Positions 24,769-32,362 of a stretch of 34,275 nt of DNA are shown here, piece by piece. The notes below the pieces were generated by a model that had not been told where the DNA came from, ran no database searches, and was given only the letters and a program-made list of their open reading frames with translations. A program made the translations under genes and the position numbers. This stretch comes from Bifidobacteriaceae bacterium (GTDB lineage Bacteria > Actinomycetota > Actinomycetes > Actinomycetales > WQXJ01). The stretch covers positions 1 through 34,275 of the forward strand of contig JAITFE010000154.1 in the NCBI GenBank assembly GCA_031281585.1, written 5' to 3'. Within the stretch, counting starts at the first letter, position 1, and each line of letters starts with the position of its first letter.

Positions 24769-27575
24769 CCCAGTGGCACCGTGATGGGCGGTTCGCCGAT
24801 CCGCCCAATGAACCTCAACGCCACCGGCCGGTCTTCCAGCGGGATGTCAAAGGCCAGGAACCCGGTCTGGGAGCCGCCCGGCTTGATCGCGTTGACGCCC
24901 AGGATGAACTCCGCGTGCTTCAGCGCCGAGAGCGGCTCGTTCGGGTATTCCTTCCCTTTGTCCGTGATCAGGAACTGCTGTTCCGGCAGAAATGTGCCGT
25001 CTTCGGTGCCGGCGTTCTTGACGGTGATCCCGACCAGGACCCATTGGCCGTTCTCGGCCACTTCGGAGCCCGGGTCGGCCAGTTCGGCCAGCCCGTCCTC
25101 ATAAGAATCGAGGACCAGCACAAAGTCGCCGGCCCGGAAGTTCTGCTCCAACGACCACTTTGTGGCGCCCGGAGAGCCCGGTTCCGGCTGGGCGGGCGGG
25201 AGTTGGACCGTTGGCGTGGGCGACGGTGGGGCCGCCTGGCGCCCGCCGGGCAGGTTGCCGGTCAGCGCCAACACCGCCACGGCTATCCCAACCAGCAGCA
25301 ATACCACCAGCACCACCACCCCGGCGGTTTCCCGTTTCGTAAGGTGGTGTTTCGACCGGTGGAAGCCCAGCGCCGAGGACGCCTTATGGTGCCATTGGTC
25401 TTCGCGTCCGGCGTCTTCGCCCGGCCCCAGCGCGGCGGTTTCCACCCCCGTGCCCGATGCCGTCCAGTCGCCACCCTCTTCCCCCCCAGTTGGGTGGCCC
25501 GCGCCGGGCGCCTCCGGGATGGTACCGGGCTGGGCTGGCGCCTCCGTCGCCGGTGGGGCGTCGGGGCCGGCCAACTGCCGGTTGCGGTACCGGACGGTCT
25601 GCACCATTGGCGAATGGGCGGGGATCGCGGCCGGGTCCACCTGCGGCGGGGTCGCGGGCGTCAGCCCTTCCCAGTCGGGGATGACCTGGCCGGGTTCTGA
25701 TTCGCGGGTCGCTGGCGCGGCCGCCGCCTGGCCTGCCTGAGGCTCTTCCCATGCGGGCGAACCCGGAACGGCACCGCCCACAACCTCTTCCCAGGCCGGA
25801 ATTGGCCCGGCTGGTTGCGGCTCGACCGGCTGGCCGCTTGGCGAACCGGGCGGGAGCGTCCCGCCTGGTGTTCCGGCCACCGCGGGTTCGTGCTGACCGC
25901 CGCCCGGTTCGCCGGGAAGCCCAGCGGCGATCGGCTCGGCCCAGGGCGTTGACCCGTGTGGTTGGGCGGTTCCGGGTTCCGCCCAGCCATGCTCTGCGGG
26001 GGCCGGCCCGCCGGCCGCTGGGCCAAGGCCGGCTGCGGCAGGTTCGACCCAAGGCGTCGGCTCGGGTGGTCGGGCGGTCCCGGGTTCCCCCCAGCCATGC
26101 TCTGCCGGGACCGGCCCGCCGGCTGCGGCAGGTTCGGCCCAGGCGGTCGCTGTCGGCCGGTAGGCCGAGCCAGAGTCCTCCCAACCAGGTTCGTTCGGCG
26201 CGACCGCTGCGAGTTGCTCCCAGGAAGGCGCCGGTGGCACCGACCATGGTGTGGCGGTGCTGAGGGAGGCGGCCGCCAGCGAGTCGCCCGGCCCGCCGAA
26301 CGGCGTTGGCTCCGGGCGGGAAGGCGCTGGCTCCGGGCGAGACGGTGTTGGCTTAGGCCGAGACGGCAGCGGCCCGGAGTGCTGGTCCGGGCCGACTTGG
26401 CCTTCCGAAGGAGGCGGCGCGGGCAACTCGACAATCGGCTCAATGGGTTCGATCCGCGCGGTCTCCGCGGCGACGGCGTCTTGGAAGCCGGCCGACTCCA
26501 CCGGTCCCAGCTGAGGCGGGCGGGGCGGCAGATCCGGAACCCAGTGTTCGGGCACGCGCGGCCCTGTGGAGAGCCGGGGCAGCTTGCTCGGCTGGGGCGC
26601 ACGAGGCAGCGGACGCGGCTGGATCGCCAGCGGTTTTAGGTCCGCGAAAGATGTGACGTGCTCCGGCCTGCTGGACGGATAGGCCGGCGGCGCCAATGCC
26701 GTCGGCGGGGATTCGGGCGCTGCGGCCACCCCGGATGGGCCGGAGGCCGCAGGCGCGCCGGTTGCCGAAACGCCCCGCCGCCGCTGCGGCAGAGGAGGCG
26801 GCTCGGCGCGGGCTGACTCGTCGGTTGGCTCGCCAGTGGCCGCAAAGGCCCCACCGGCCGGCGGGCCTGGCGGCGGTGCCGGGACCGTCGCCTCGGACGA
26901 CGAGGACATGGGCGCTGCCCAACCACTTGCGGGCTGGTCCGGCTCAGGCAAATCACGGGGCGGCCGCGCCCGAACGGGCAGAGGAGATGCGGGAACCGCC
27001 GGGGCCGCCAAACCGCCTGCGGGCTGGACCGGCGCGGGCACATCGCGGGGCCATTGGGCCGGACCGGGCAGGGCGGAGTCGGGAACCGCCGGAGCCGCCG
27101 GACTTCCTGCGGGCCGAGCTGGCGCGGGCAGATCGCGGGGCGATTGGGCCGGACTGTACTCGGGAGCCTCCGGGGCCGTCAGGCCCCCTGCAGGTTGGGT
27201 CGGCAAGGGCGAATCGCCGGGTAGATGGGCCGAGCCGGGCTGCTCGGGCTCCTGTTGGCTCGCGGCCGGACGCAGCGCTCCCCATGAGCCGCCGGGGCGA
27301 ACCACCGGGCGGCTGCGCTGCGGCGCCGGCTCCGCCAACTCTGCGCGAATCGGTTCTATGGGTCCGGTGGCGGCTGCCTCCGGGCCCCGTTGACGCCGTA
27401 GCTGGGCTCTGGTCAACGACCCGGTGTCGGCGGGGGTTGGTGCTGGGGGTGGGGGGACGGCATCGGCGGGGGGCAAAGCGGCCTCCCCAACCTGCGTGGT
27501 GTGGGAAGGCTCGCGCTGGGCCGCCTCGCGCAAGGCTTTGCGCGTGAGTGGAGCATCGCTTGGCACACCTGGCAC
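24765..27575 (-). CDS. Proline-rich membrane protein with DUF4352-like C-terminal domain
   Basis: A 936-aa protein in three parts. Residues 1 to ~760 are disordered and Pro/Ala-rich, opening with the actinobacterial-type LTRKALREAAQRE and LTRAQLRRQRG motifs, with two families of internal repeats (RDLPAPxxPAGGLAAPAVP, about 31 residues, and PAEHGWxEPGTAxP...TPWxEP). One helix follows (AGVVVLVVLLLVGIAVAVLA) after a basic HLTKRE stop-transfer. The C-terminal ~140 residues resemble DUF4352, an exported Ig-like domain (NGQWVLVGITVKNAG, then FLPEQQFLITDKGKEYP). The disordered part should be cytoplasmic. GTG 27575 is chosen because AAGG lies 8 bp upstream. It overlaps the GT87-like gene and is probably coexpressed. 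Confidence 0.7.
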   Translation of the reverse strand: MPGVPSDAPLTRKALREAAQREPSHTTQVGEAALPPADAVPPPPAPTPADTGSLTRAQLRRQRGPEAAATGPIEPIRAELAEPAPQRSRPVVRPGGSWGALRPAASQQEPEQPGSAHLPGDSPLPTQPAGGLTAPEAPEYSPAQSPRDLPAPARPAGSPAAPAVPDSALPGPAQWPRDVPAPVQPAGGLAAPAVPASPLPVRARPPRDLPEPDQPASGWAAPMSSSSEATVPAPPPGPPAGGAFAATGEPTDESARAEPPPLPQRRRGVSATGAPAASGPSGVAAAPESPPTALAPPAYPSSRPEHVTSFADLKPLAIQPRPLPRAPQPSKLPRLSTGPRVPEHWVPDLPPRPPQLGPVESAGFQDAVAAETARIEPIEPIVELPAPPPSEGQVGPDQHSGPLPSRPKPTPSRPEPAPSRPEPTPFGGPGDSLAAASLSTATPWSVPPAPSWEQLAAVAPNEPGWEDSGSAYRPTATAWAEPAAAGGPVPAEHGWGEPGTARPPEPTPWVEPAAAGLGPAAGGPAPAEHGWAEPGTAQPHGSTPWAEPIAAGLPGEPGGGQHEPAVAGTPGGTLPPGSPSGQPVEPQPAGPIPAWEEVVGGAVPGSPAWEEPQAGQAAAAPATRESEPGQVIPDWEGLTPATPPQVDPAAIPAHSPMVQTVRYRNRQLAGPDAPPATEAPAQPGTIPEAPGAGHPTGGEEGGDWTASGTGVETAALGPGEDAGREDQWHHKASSALGFHRSKHHLTKRETAGVVVLVVLLLVGIAVAVLALTGNLPGGRQAAPPSPTPTVQLPPAQPEPGSPGATKWSLEQNFRAGDFVLVLDSYEDGLAELADPGSEVAENGQWVLVGITVKNAGTEDGTFLPEQQFLITDKGKEYPNEPLSALKHAEFILGVNAIKPGGSQTGFLAFDIPLEDRPVALRFIGRIGEPPITVPLG

Positions 27576-28019
27576 GCAGTTGACCTTAGCCCATGCCCGG
27601 CCTGGAGCGAAGCCGCGAGCCGCCCCCGCCACGTTCTGATTGTCGGACGCCCACCAGCGGCTGTCACAGCGGGTGCGGGGCACGGATTGGCGGCGCTCCG
27701 TCTTGCCGCCAATGTCGCTTTCTATCCACCGATGCGCGCCGATTGTCGTTCCGTATCCACTGGAGCGCGGTCATTGTCGTTTCCTATCCATGCTCCCGCG
27801 ACCCGCACCGCTGTGACCAGCCACTACGGAGAACCCCCGAGGATAGGAAACGACACTGGGCACCGCAAAGTGGATGAGAAGCGACACTGGGCACCGCAGG
27901 GTGGATGAGAAACGACACCGGGCGCTGCGGGGCGGACGGGGGATGACGCCGGCTGCCGCCCCGTGGAGGGGAAACGGCATTGGCCGCGGCGCGGGCGAAG
28001 AGGGCCCTGACCGGTGGGA
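27576..28019. other. Divergent intergenic region with array B
   Basis: About 440 bases between the proline-rich gene and the cobalamin riboswitch. It contains the second 31-bp-phased repeat array (27711-27919); promoters for both directions must lie here, but I cannot place them. The 100 bases after the array (27920-28019) are the likely site of the B12 operon promoter. Confidence 0.5.
27711..27919. repeat. Array B: six ~20-bp repeats, 31-bp spacing, 3 direct + 3 inverted
   Basis: Direct copies have their TGT at 27713, 27744 and 27775 (type TGTCGTTTCCTATCCA); inverted copies end their CGACA at 27855, 27886 and 27917 (type GGATAGGAAACGACA). Spacing is 31 bp throughout, and the TGT-to-ACA distance across the centre is 80 bp, identical to array A. 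The outermost copies form an imperfect terminal inverted repeat (13 of 17 positions) beginning TG and ending CA. The shared degenerate core with array A is TGT(A/C)GnTT...ATC. No target-site duplication is clear. Confidence 0.85.
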
Positions 28020-28150
28020 CGCGGTAACCTGGTGCGGTCTGCTGCTCGGGTTTTGGGGGCAAGCCGGTGGGATTCCGGCGCTGACCCGCAACCGTGAAAG
28101 GGCGCCTGGCCAAGCCGGGCGCCGCAAGCCGGAAAACCCCGCCGGGCAAA
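28020..28150 (+). ncRNA. Cobalamin (B12) riboswitch
   Basis: The leader shows the conserved cobalamin core in order: AACCTGGTGCGG near the 5' end, GCCGGTGGGATTCCGG, then GCGCTGACCCGCAACCGTGA, a GC-rich variable stem (GGCGCC...GGGCGCC) and the B12 box AAGCCGGAAAACCCCGCC (28126-28143). It lies about 120 bp before the first gene of the ECF cluster. In known cases cobalamin binding shuts off expression of B12 uptake or synthesis genes, so these genes should be off when B12 is plentiful. Boundaries are approximate. Confidence 0.88.
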
Positions 28151-28273
28151 TGGCTCCGTTAACCGTTGTCGAGGTTTGCCGGTCGGGGCGTCGCTGGGCG
28201 GGCAGGCCCGGGCGGCGGTCCGCCGCACCGTTACACCCGAAGGGTCAAAAGCTTGCCGACTCTCCTAGAACCC

Positions 28274-29485
28274 ATGTCATCTCAGCATGTCGAGACAACT
28301 CCCGCGCCCACGCAAGTCGGCGGGGACGGGGAGCGAAATAGGTACCGTCCCCGTTTTCGGGCGGGCGGGGACGGCCCCGGAAATAGGTACCGTCCCCATT
28401 TTGCTGGGGGTGACCCGCGCCGCCGCCTTGCCGGCCGAACGGCCGCCGCCCTGCTGGCCGCCCTGACCGCGATCAGCCTCGCGGGGTGCTCCGGCGACGC
28501 GCCGGAGGCGCAAGGGTCCGGCACTCCCCCGCCCGCGACCAAGGCCGCCACCTCGACGCCTTCCGCCGGCGGGGACGCCACCGGGGAATCGGCGGGCGCG
28601 GCCGCCGAGTGGCTGGCCCAGAACCTTGTTGACGGCTCGCACGCGGAGGTTGAATACGACGGCGACAAGTTCACCGACGCCGGGTTGACCATTGACGTCA
28701 TGTGGGCGCTGGTCGCAGTCGGGGACTTGGACGCAGCGCGCCGCGTGGCGGACTGGCTGGCTTTGCGGGATACCGCGATCGATTACGCCGGCGACGGCGA
28801 ACAGGCCGCCTACCCCTCGGCCATGGGCAAGCTGGCGCTCGCCTACCTGACGCCCGGCGTCCAGAGCACCCCCGAATACAAGTCGGCGCAGGAACTCGCC
28901 GCGTCAGTCGCCGGACGCCTCAAGCCCGAGGGCCGCTTCCGCGACATTTCCGAATGGGGCGACAACTCGACGCCGGCGGGTCAGGCCTTCGGCATAATGC
29001 TGCTGGTCAAACTCGGCATGCTGGACGGGCTCAGCGCGGATCCGGTGGCGGGATTGGTGGGCGTGGCCTGCGAGGACGGCTCCTACCCGTCCATGTTCGA
29101 CACCGACCCGCCCTGCACAGGCGACGTCGACACCACCGCGATTGTGCTCCAAGCTCTCCTCGCCGCCGGCCAGCCCGAAGCCGCCGACCGCGCCGTCGCC
29201 TACCTGCTCGCCGCCCAGACCGAAAGCGGCCGCTGGCAGAGCTTCGGCGCGGATTCGGTCAACTCGACCGCCTTGGCCGTCAGCGCGTTGAGCCTGGTGG
29301 ACACCCCCGAGGCCAAGGACGCCGCGGCGCTGGGCTTGGAAACTCTGCGCGGTTGGCAACTGCCGAAGACGGCCGCCCTCCCCGCCGCAGACGGCGCCGA
29401 AGGCGACCTCCGAGCCACCGCCCAAGGCGTCCTGGGCCTGACTCAAACCAGTTACCTGGACCTTCTCGACATCCCGCCCAAGTGA
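28274..29485 (+). CDS. Alpha/alpha-barrel lipoprotein, prenyltransferase/transcobalamin-like
   Basis: A 403-aa lipoprotein. The lipobox is at residues 69-72 (SLAGC, Cys72) after the helix GRTAAALLAALTA; a Pro/Thr-rich linker leads to repeated helical pairs with the squalene-cyclase/prenyltransferase pattern: LTIDVMWALVAVGDLDAARR, then YPSAMGKLALAYL, DGSYPSMFD...CTGDVDTTAIV and QTESGRWQSFGADSVNSTA. The same alpha6/alpha6 fold forms the cobalamin-binding domain of intrinsic factor and transcobalamin. It probably displays a B12-binding domain outside the cell. Residues 17-47 are encoded by a GGGGACGG/AAATAGGTACC repeat pair, giving an odd N-terminus. No good Shine-Dalgarno is seen before ATG 28274. 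The next gene overlaps by GTGA. Confidence 0.82.
   Translation: MSSQHVETTPAPTQVGGDGERNRYRPRFRAGGDGPGNRYRPHFAGGDPRRRLAGRTAAALLAALTAISLAGCSGDAPEAQGSGTPPPATKAATSTPSAGGDATGESAGAAAEWLAQNLVDGSHAEVEYDGDKFTDAGLTIDVMWALVAVGDLDAARRVADWLALRDTAIDYAGDGEQAAYPSAMGKLALAYLTPGVQSTPEYKSAQELAASVAGRLKPEGRFRDISEWGDNSTPAGQAFGIMLLVKLGMLDGLSADPVAGLVGVACEDGSYPSMFDTDPPCTGDVDTTAIVLQALLAAGQPEAADRAVAYLLAAQTESGRWQSFGADSVNSTALAVSALSLVDTPEAKDAAALGLETLRGWQLPKTAALPAADGAEGDLRATAQGVLGLTQTSYLDLLDIPPK
28323..28402. repeat. Two-copy GGTACCGTCCCC repeat inside a coding 5' end
   Basis: The 23-bp unit (GAAATAGGTACCGTCCCC plus a T-tract) occurs at 28335-28357 and 28380-28402, a period of 45 bp. Each is preceded by GGGGACGG, which pairs with its CCGTCCCC. 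It is related in style to the 21.7-21.9 kb cluster. In the reading frame the copies become RNRYRPRF and GNRYRPHF, upstream of the signal peptide of the B12 lipoprotein. Confidence 0.75.
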
Positions 29486-30861
29486 CCCCGTTCGCGCTTC
29501 TCCGCTGGCCAGCCGCCCTAGGCTTGGCCCTGCTGACGCTGCCTGCGTCAGCCCAGCCGCCCACTACCCAGGTCCCCGACCGTTCGGCCACCGTCCAGCA
29601 ACAGCCCGCCGATGCCGTCCGCCCACCCGCCACAACCGCCCACGTCAGTCGGTGGGCCGAGGGGCGGACGGAGGGCGCGACCTGGACGCCGCCGGGCCTC
29701 GCCGCCGATGCCGCCGCTTCACCAGCTCGGCTTGCGTGGGTCGGCGGGCGGCTCAATGGCACCACTCGGGTGCCGCCGGGCCTCGCCGCCGACGCCGCCC
29801 CGTCGCGCTCTCAGCCCGCGTGGGTCGGCGGGCGGCTCAACGGCGCCGCTCGGGTGCCGCCGGGCCTGGCCGCCGATGCCGTCCGCTTGCCCACCCGACC
29901 GGCGACCGTCGGGGGGTGGGCTGGGGGGCGGTTGGACGGCATCGTGCGGGTTGGGGAAAGCGGCGGCCGACGTGACGGCGCTTGTCGGGTCGGGGAGGGC
30001 GTCACCGTGGTGGTGGCGGGCGGGGCGTTTGCGCAACCGGCGGTGCGGTGTGTCACGGACACGGTGGGGTCGGCGTTGGCGGCGACGGCGGCGGCGGGCT
30101 TCACCTACGAATTCGTGCCCCGGCAGATCGGTTTTGTCTGCCAAATCGACGGCTATCCGGACCCGTGCAACGGGGCGCCGGCGGACGCCTACTGGTCGTT
30201 GTGGACGGGTAGGGGCGGCGGATGGGTGTATTCGACCACGGGTGCGGCGACCTTGCGGACCCCGGTTGACACGATTGTGGCCTGGTCTTTCGGGGACGGC
30301 GACCCGCCGCCGTTGGCGGTGCCGGAGTTGGCGGCGGCTGGCGGCTCGGGTGGTGGGAACGGCTCGGACGGTGGGAACGGCTCGGGTGGTGGGAACGGCT
30401 CGGACGGGGGTCAAGGATCAGGCGGCGGCAGCGGGAACGGCTCCGGAGATGGCGGCTCAGGCGGGGGTAATAACGGGGACGGAACTGGTTTGAACGGAGG
30501 CGCTACCGGCACGGGCGGCGGGCAAGCCGACAACGGCGGAACCGGCGGCGGCGGGGTTGGTGCGGAGACTGAATCCGGCGGCGGCGCGGGCGAAGACGGC
30601 GGCGCGACGGCCAGCGGGCTGGCCGAGAGCGCCAGCAGCGTGCCGAGCGGCGCCGAAGAAGTGGCCGGGGACGAACGCGCGACCGGGACCGGGGTGACCG
30701 CGAGCGGTGGGATTGGCGAGAGCGGCGCGTCGAGCGGCCGGAACGATGAGGCGGCGGGTTCGGGTGCGGACGGGCCGGCGGGGACGATCGTGGCGGCTTT
30801 GTTGGTGGCGTTGGCGGGTGTGGGGACGTGGGCGGCGGCGTCCCGCCGGGGACGTGGGTGA
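29482..30861 (+). CDS. Surface protein with DUF4430/SCO2322-like (transcobalamin C-domain-like) domain
   Basis: A 459-aa protein. A signal peptide (residues ~1-25, cleavage after PASA) precedes a repetitive stretch (~40-165), then a domain at ~186-273 with CVTDTV, FVCQIDGYPDPCNGAPADAY, WSLWTGRGGGWVYST and IVAWSFGDG. These match the DUF4430-type beta domain found at the C-terminus of transcobalamin and intrinsic factor and in SCO2322-like proteins beside ECF transporters. Two Cys (FVC and DPC) may pair. A Gly/Ser/Asn-rich spacer of about 150 residues leads to one C-terminal helix (GTIVAALLVALAGVGTWAAA) with RRGRG, anchoring it in the membrane. GTG 29482 overlaps the preceding stop. It is a likely partner of the alpha/alpha-barrel lipoprotein. 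Confidence 0.8.
   Translation: MTPFALLRWPAALGLALLTLPASAQPPTTQVPDRSATVQQQPADAVRPPATTAHVSRWAEGRTEGATWTPPGLAADAAASPARLAWVGGRLNGTTRVPPGLAADAAPSRSQPAWVGGRLNGAARVPPGLAADAVRLPTRPATVGGWAGGRLDGIVRVGESGGRRDGACRVGEGVTVVVAGGAFAQPAVRCVTDTVGSALAATAAAGFTYEFVPRQIGFVCQIDGYPDPCNGAPADAYWSLWTGRGGGWVYSTTGAATLRTPVDTIVAWSFGDGDPPPLAVPELAAAGGSGGGNGSDGGNGSGGGNGSDGGQGSGGGSGNGSGDGGSGGGNNGDGTGLNGGATGTGGGQADNGGTGGGGVGAETESGGGAGEDGGATASGLAESASSVPSGAEEVAGDERATGTGVTASGGIGESGASSGRNDEAAGSGADGPAGTIVAALLVALAGVGTWAAASRRGRG
29650..29901 (+). repeat. 84-bp coding tandem repeat (three units)
   Basis: Units begin at about 29650, 29734 and 29818, each 84 bp (28 codons), encoding WVGGRLNGTTRVPPGLAADA or a close variant. The last two units are nearly identical over 50 bp. 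Each unit ends in or near the dispersed 14-mer or a one- to two-mismatch copy (29702, 29786, 29870). Confidence 0.75.
30346..30480 (+). repeat. Gly/Ser/Asn codon tandem repeat
   Basis: Near-tandem copies of GGTGGGAACGGCTCG(G/T) encode GGNGSDGGNGSG-type spacer sequence in the DUF4430 protein. It acts as a flexible stalk between the folded domain and the membrane helix. Confidence 0.6.
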
Positions 30862-32362
30862 GGCGGGCCCGGTGCATCCGGGCGCTTGGTGGCTGTGGGC
30901 GTTGACGTTGGCGGGGTGCGCATCGTTGACCACCAACCCGTTGATTCTGGCTTTGGTCGCGGCGGCGGCTTTGGCGGTGGCGGTGTTGCGGCGGGTGCCG
31001 GCCGCCTGGGCGTTGACGCTGCGTTTGTATGTTTGGCTGGCCGCGGCGGTGGTCGTGGTCCGCGTCGGGTTCCGGGTGGTGTTCGGCGCGGCGGGAGGCG
31101 GTTTGGGGCCGGTCGCGCTGGCGTTGCCGGCGTGGCATTTGCCGGTGTGGCCGGTTCCGGGCGGCGCGGGGTTGGTGTTGTTCGGCCCGGTCACCTGGGA
31201 CGGGTTGTACCTGGGGTTCTGCGACGGCTTGCGGCTCGCCTGCCTGATCTTGGCAGTCGGGGCGGCGAATGTGCTGGCCAGCCCGAAGCGCGTGTTGGCG
31301 GCGTTGCCGGGCGCGCTGAGGCAGGTCGGCACGGCGGTGGTGGTGGCGTTGACGGTGTTCCCGTCGTTGGCGTTGTCGGTGAGCCGAGTCCGCCGGGCGG
31401 CGCGGCTGCGCGGGCCGGCGGCGTCTAGGCGCCAGGCGGTCCACCGGGTCGTGTTCCCGGTTTTGGCGGATTCGCTGGACCGATCGTTGGAGTTGGCGGC
31501 CTCGTTGGAGTCGCGCGGCTATGGCGCGGCCGGGCGGCGGGTCGGGCGGGCTGTTCGGGGCGCGCGGGCGCTGGCCAGCGCCGTGGTCCTGGCGGGCATG
31601 GCCGGCGGGGCGTTGGGCGTGACCAGCGGCCGGGGCGCGGCGGGCTGGCCGGTGTTGGCCGCCTCGGTGGTGGCGGCGGGGTTCTTGCTGCGCTGGCTTG
31701 GCGCGGACGTGGGCGCGACACGGCTGCGCCGCGAGGGTTGGAGCGCCCGTGATTGGCTGATCGCGGGCGGGGCGGCGGCGTGCGCCCTGGGGTTGGCGTT
31801 GTCCCCGGCCTTGACCGGCTCGCGCGCGCTGCATCCTGGTTCGCTGGGGTGGCCGCCGCTGCCGTGGCCGGCCCTTGCGGGGTTGGCGGCGTGCGTCTTC
31901 ATGCCGCTGTGGGCCGTCCCCGCGTCGGCCGGCCGCGCGGCGCGGCCAACTTCCTCTGGCGCCGGGCCAACTGAGCTCGGGCCCGGCCCCTTACACGGGC
32001 GCGGAACCCCGCCCCAGCAGCCGGACCAGACCCCCGTGCCTGCCGACCGAGTCGTCCCGGCGGGGCCAACTTCCTCTGGCACCGGGCCAACTGGGCTCGG
32101 GCCCGGCCCCGGACACGCCGGGCCGTCCCAGGGCACTCCCGGCCTCGGGCACGCCGGGCCAACTCATATCCCGCACGGACACGGGCACGAAACCCCGCCC
32201 CAGCACCCAGACCAGACCCCCGCCGCAGACCCGGCCGACCGTGAGACGGCGGGACGCGCGGCCGCCGGCCAGGTTGCGGGCAGTCCCGTCCGCCGAGCGG
32301 GCTTTCGCCTGGCCGGCCGGGTTGTCCCGGCGGGGCCGGGGGAGGGGGCGGACCAGTCGTGA
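30854..32362 (+). CDS. ecfT: ECF transporter T component (EcfT) with repetitive C-terminal tail
   Basis: A 502-aa membrane protein, far longer than the usual ~260. The first ~355 residues hold six or more helices and the two coupling-helix motifs of EcfT: RRAARLRG and LESRGYG (the ARG motifs), which contact the ATPases. The last ~140 residues are Pro/Gly-rich with repeats (PTSSGxGPTxLGPGP, TPPQxPDQTP). EcfT links substrate-binding S components to EcfA ATPases. GTG 30854 overlaps the previous stop by 8 bp; GTG 30872 is an alternative. Its TGA overlaps the GTG of ecfA. Confidence 0.83.
   Translation: MGEAGPVHPGAWWLWALTLAGCASLTTNPLILALVAAAALAVAVLRRVPAAWALTLRLYVWLAAAVVVVRVGFRVVFGAAGGGLGPVALALPAWHLPVWPVPGGAGLVLFGPVTWDGLYLGFCDGLRLACLILAVGAANVLASPKRVLAALPGALRQVGTAVVVALTVFPSLALSVSRVRRAARLRGPAASRRQAVHRVVFPVLADSLDRSLELAASLESRGYGAAGRRVGRAVRGARALASAVVLAGMAGGALGVTSGRGAAGWPVLAASVVAAGFLLRWLGADVGATRLRREGWSARDWLIAGGAAACALGLALSPALTGSRALHPGSLGWPPLPWPALAGLAACVFMPLWAVPASAGRAARPTSSGAGPTELGPGPLHGRGTPPQQPDQTPVPADRVVPAGPTSSGTGPTGLGPGPGHAGPSQGTPGLGHAGPTHIPHGHGHETPPQHPDQTPAADPADRETAGRAAAGQVAGSPVRRAGFRLAGRVVPAGPGEGADQS
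31944..32110 (+). repeat. Direct repeats in the EcfT tail
   Basis: A 47-bp unit at 31944-31990 recurs at 32064-32110 with two mismatches (period 120 bp, 40 codons). Further repeats in the same tail are CCCGCCCCAGCA(G/C)CC near 32008 and 32192. They account for the extended low-complexity C-terminus. Confidence 0.75.

Noticed and set aside
27711-27919. Terminator cluster for the proline-rich gene or riboswitch
   Set aside because: The copies do not form tight hairpins followed by T-tracts, they lie upstream of both divergent genes, and the strict 31-bp phasing needs another explanation.
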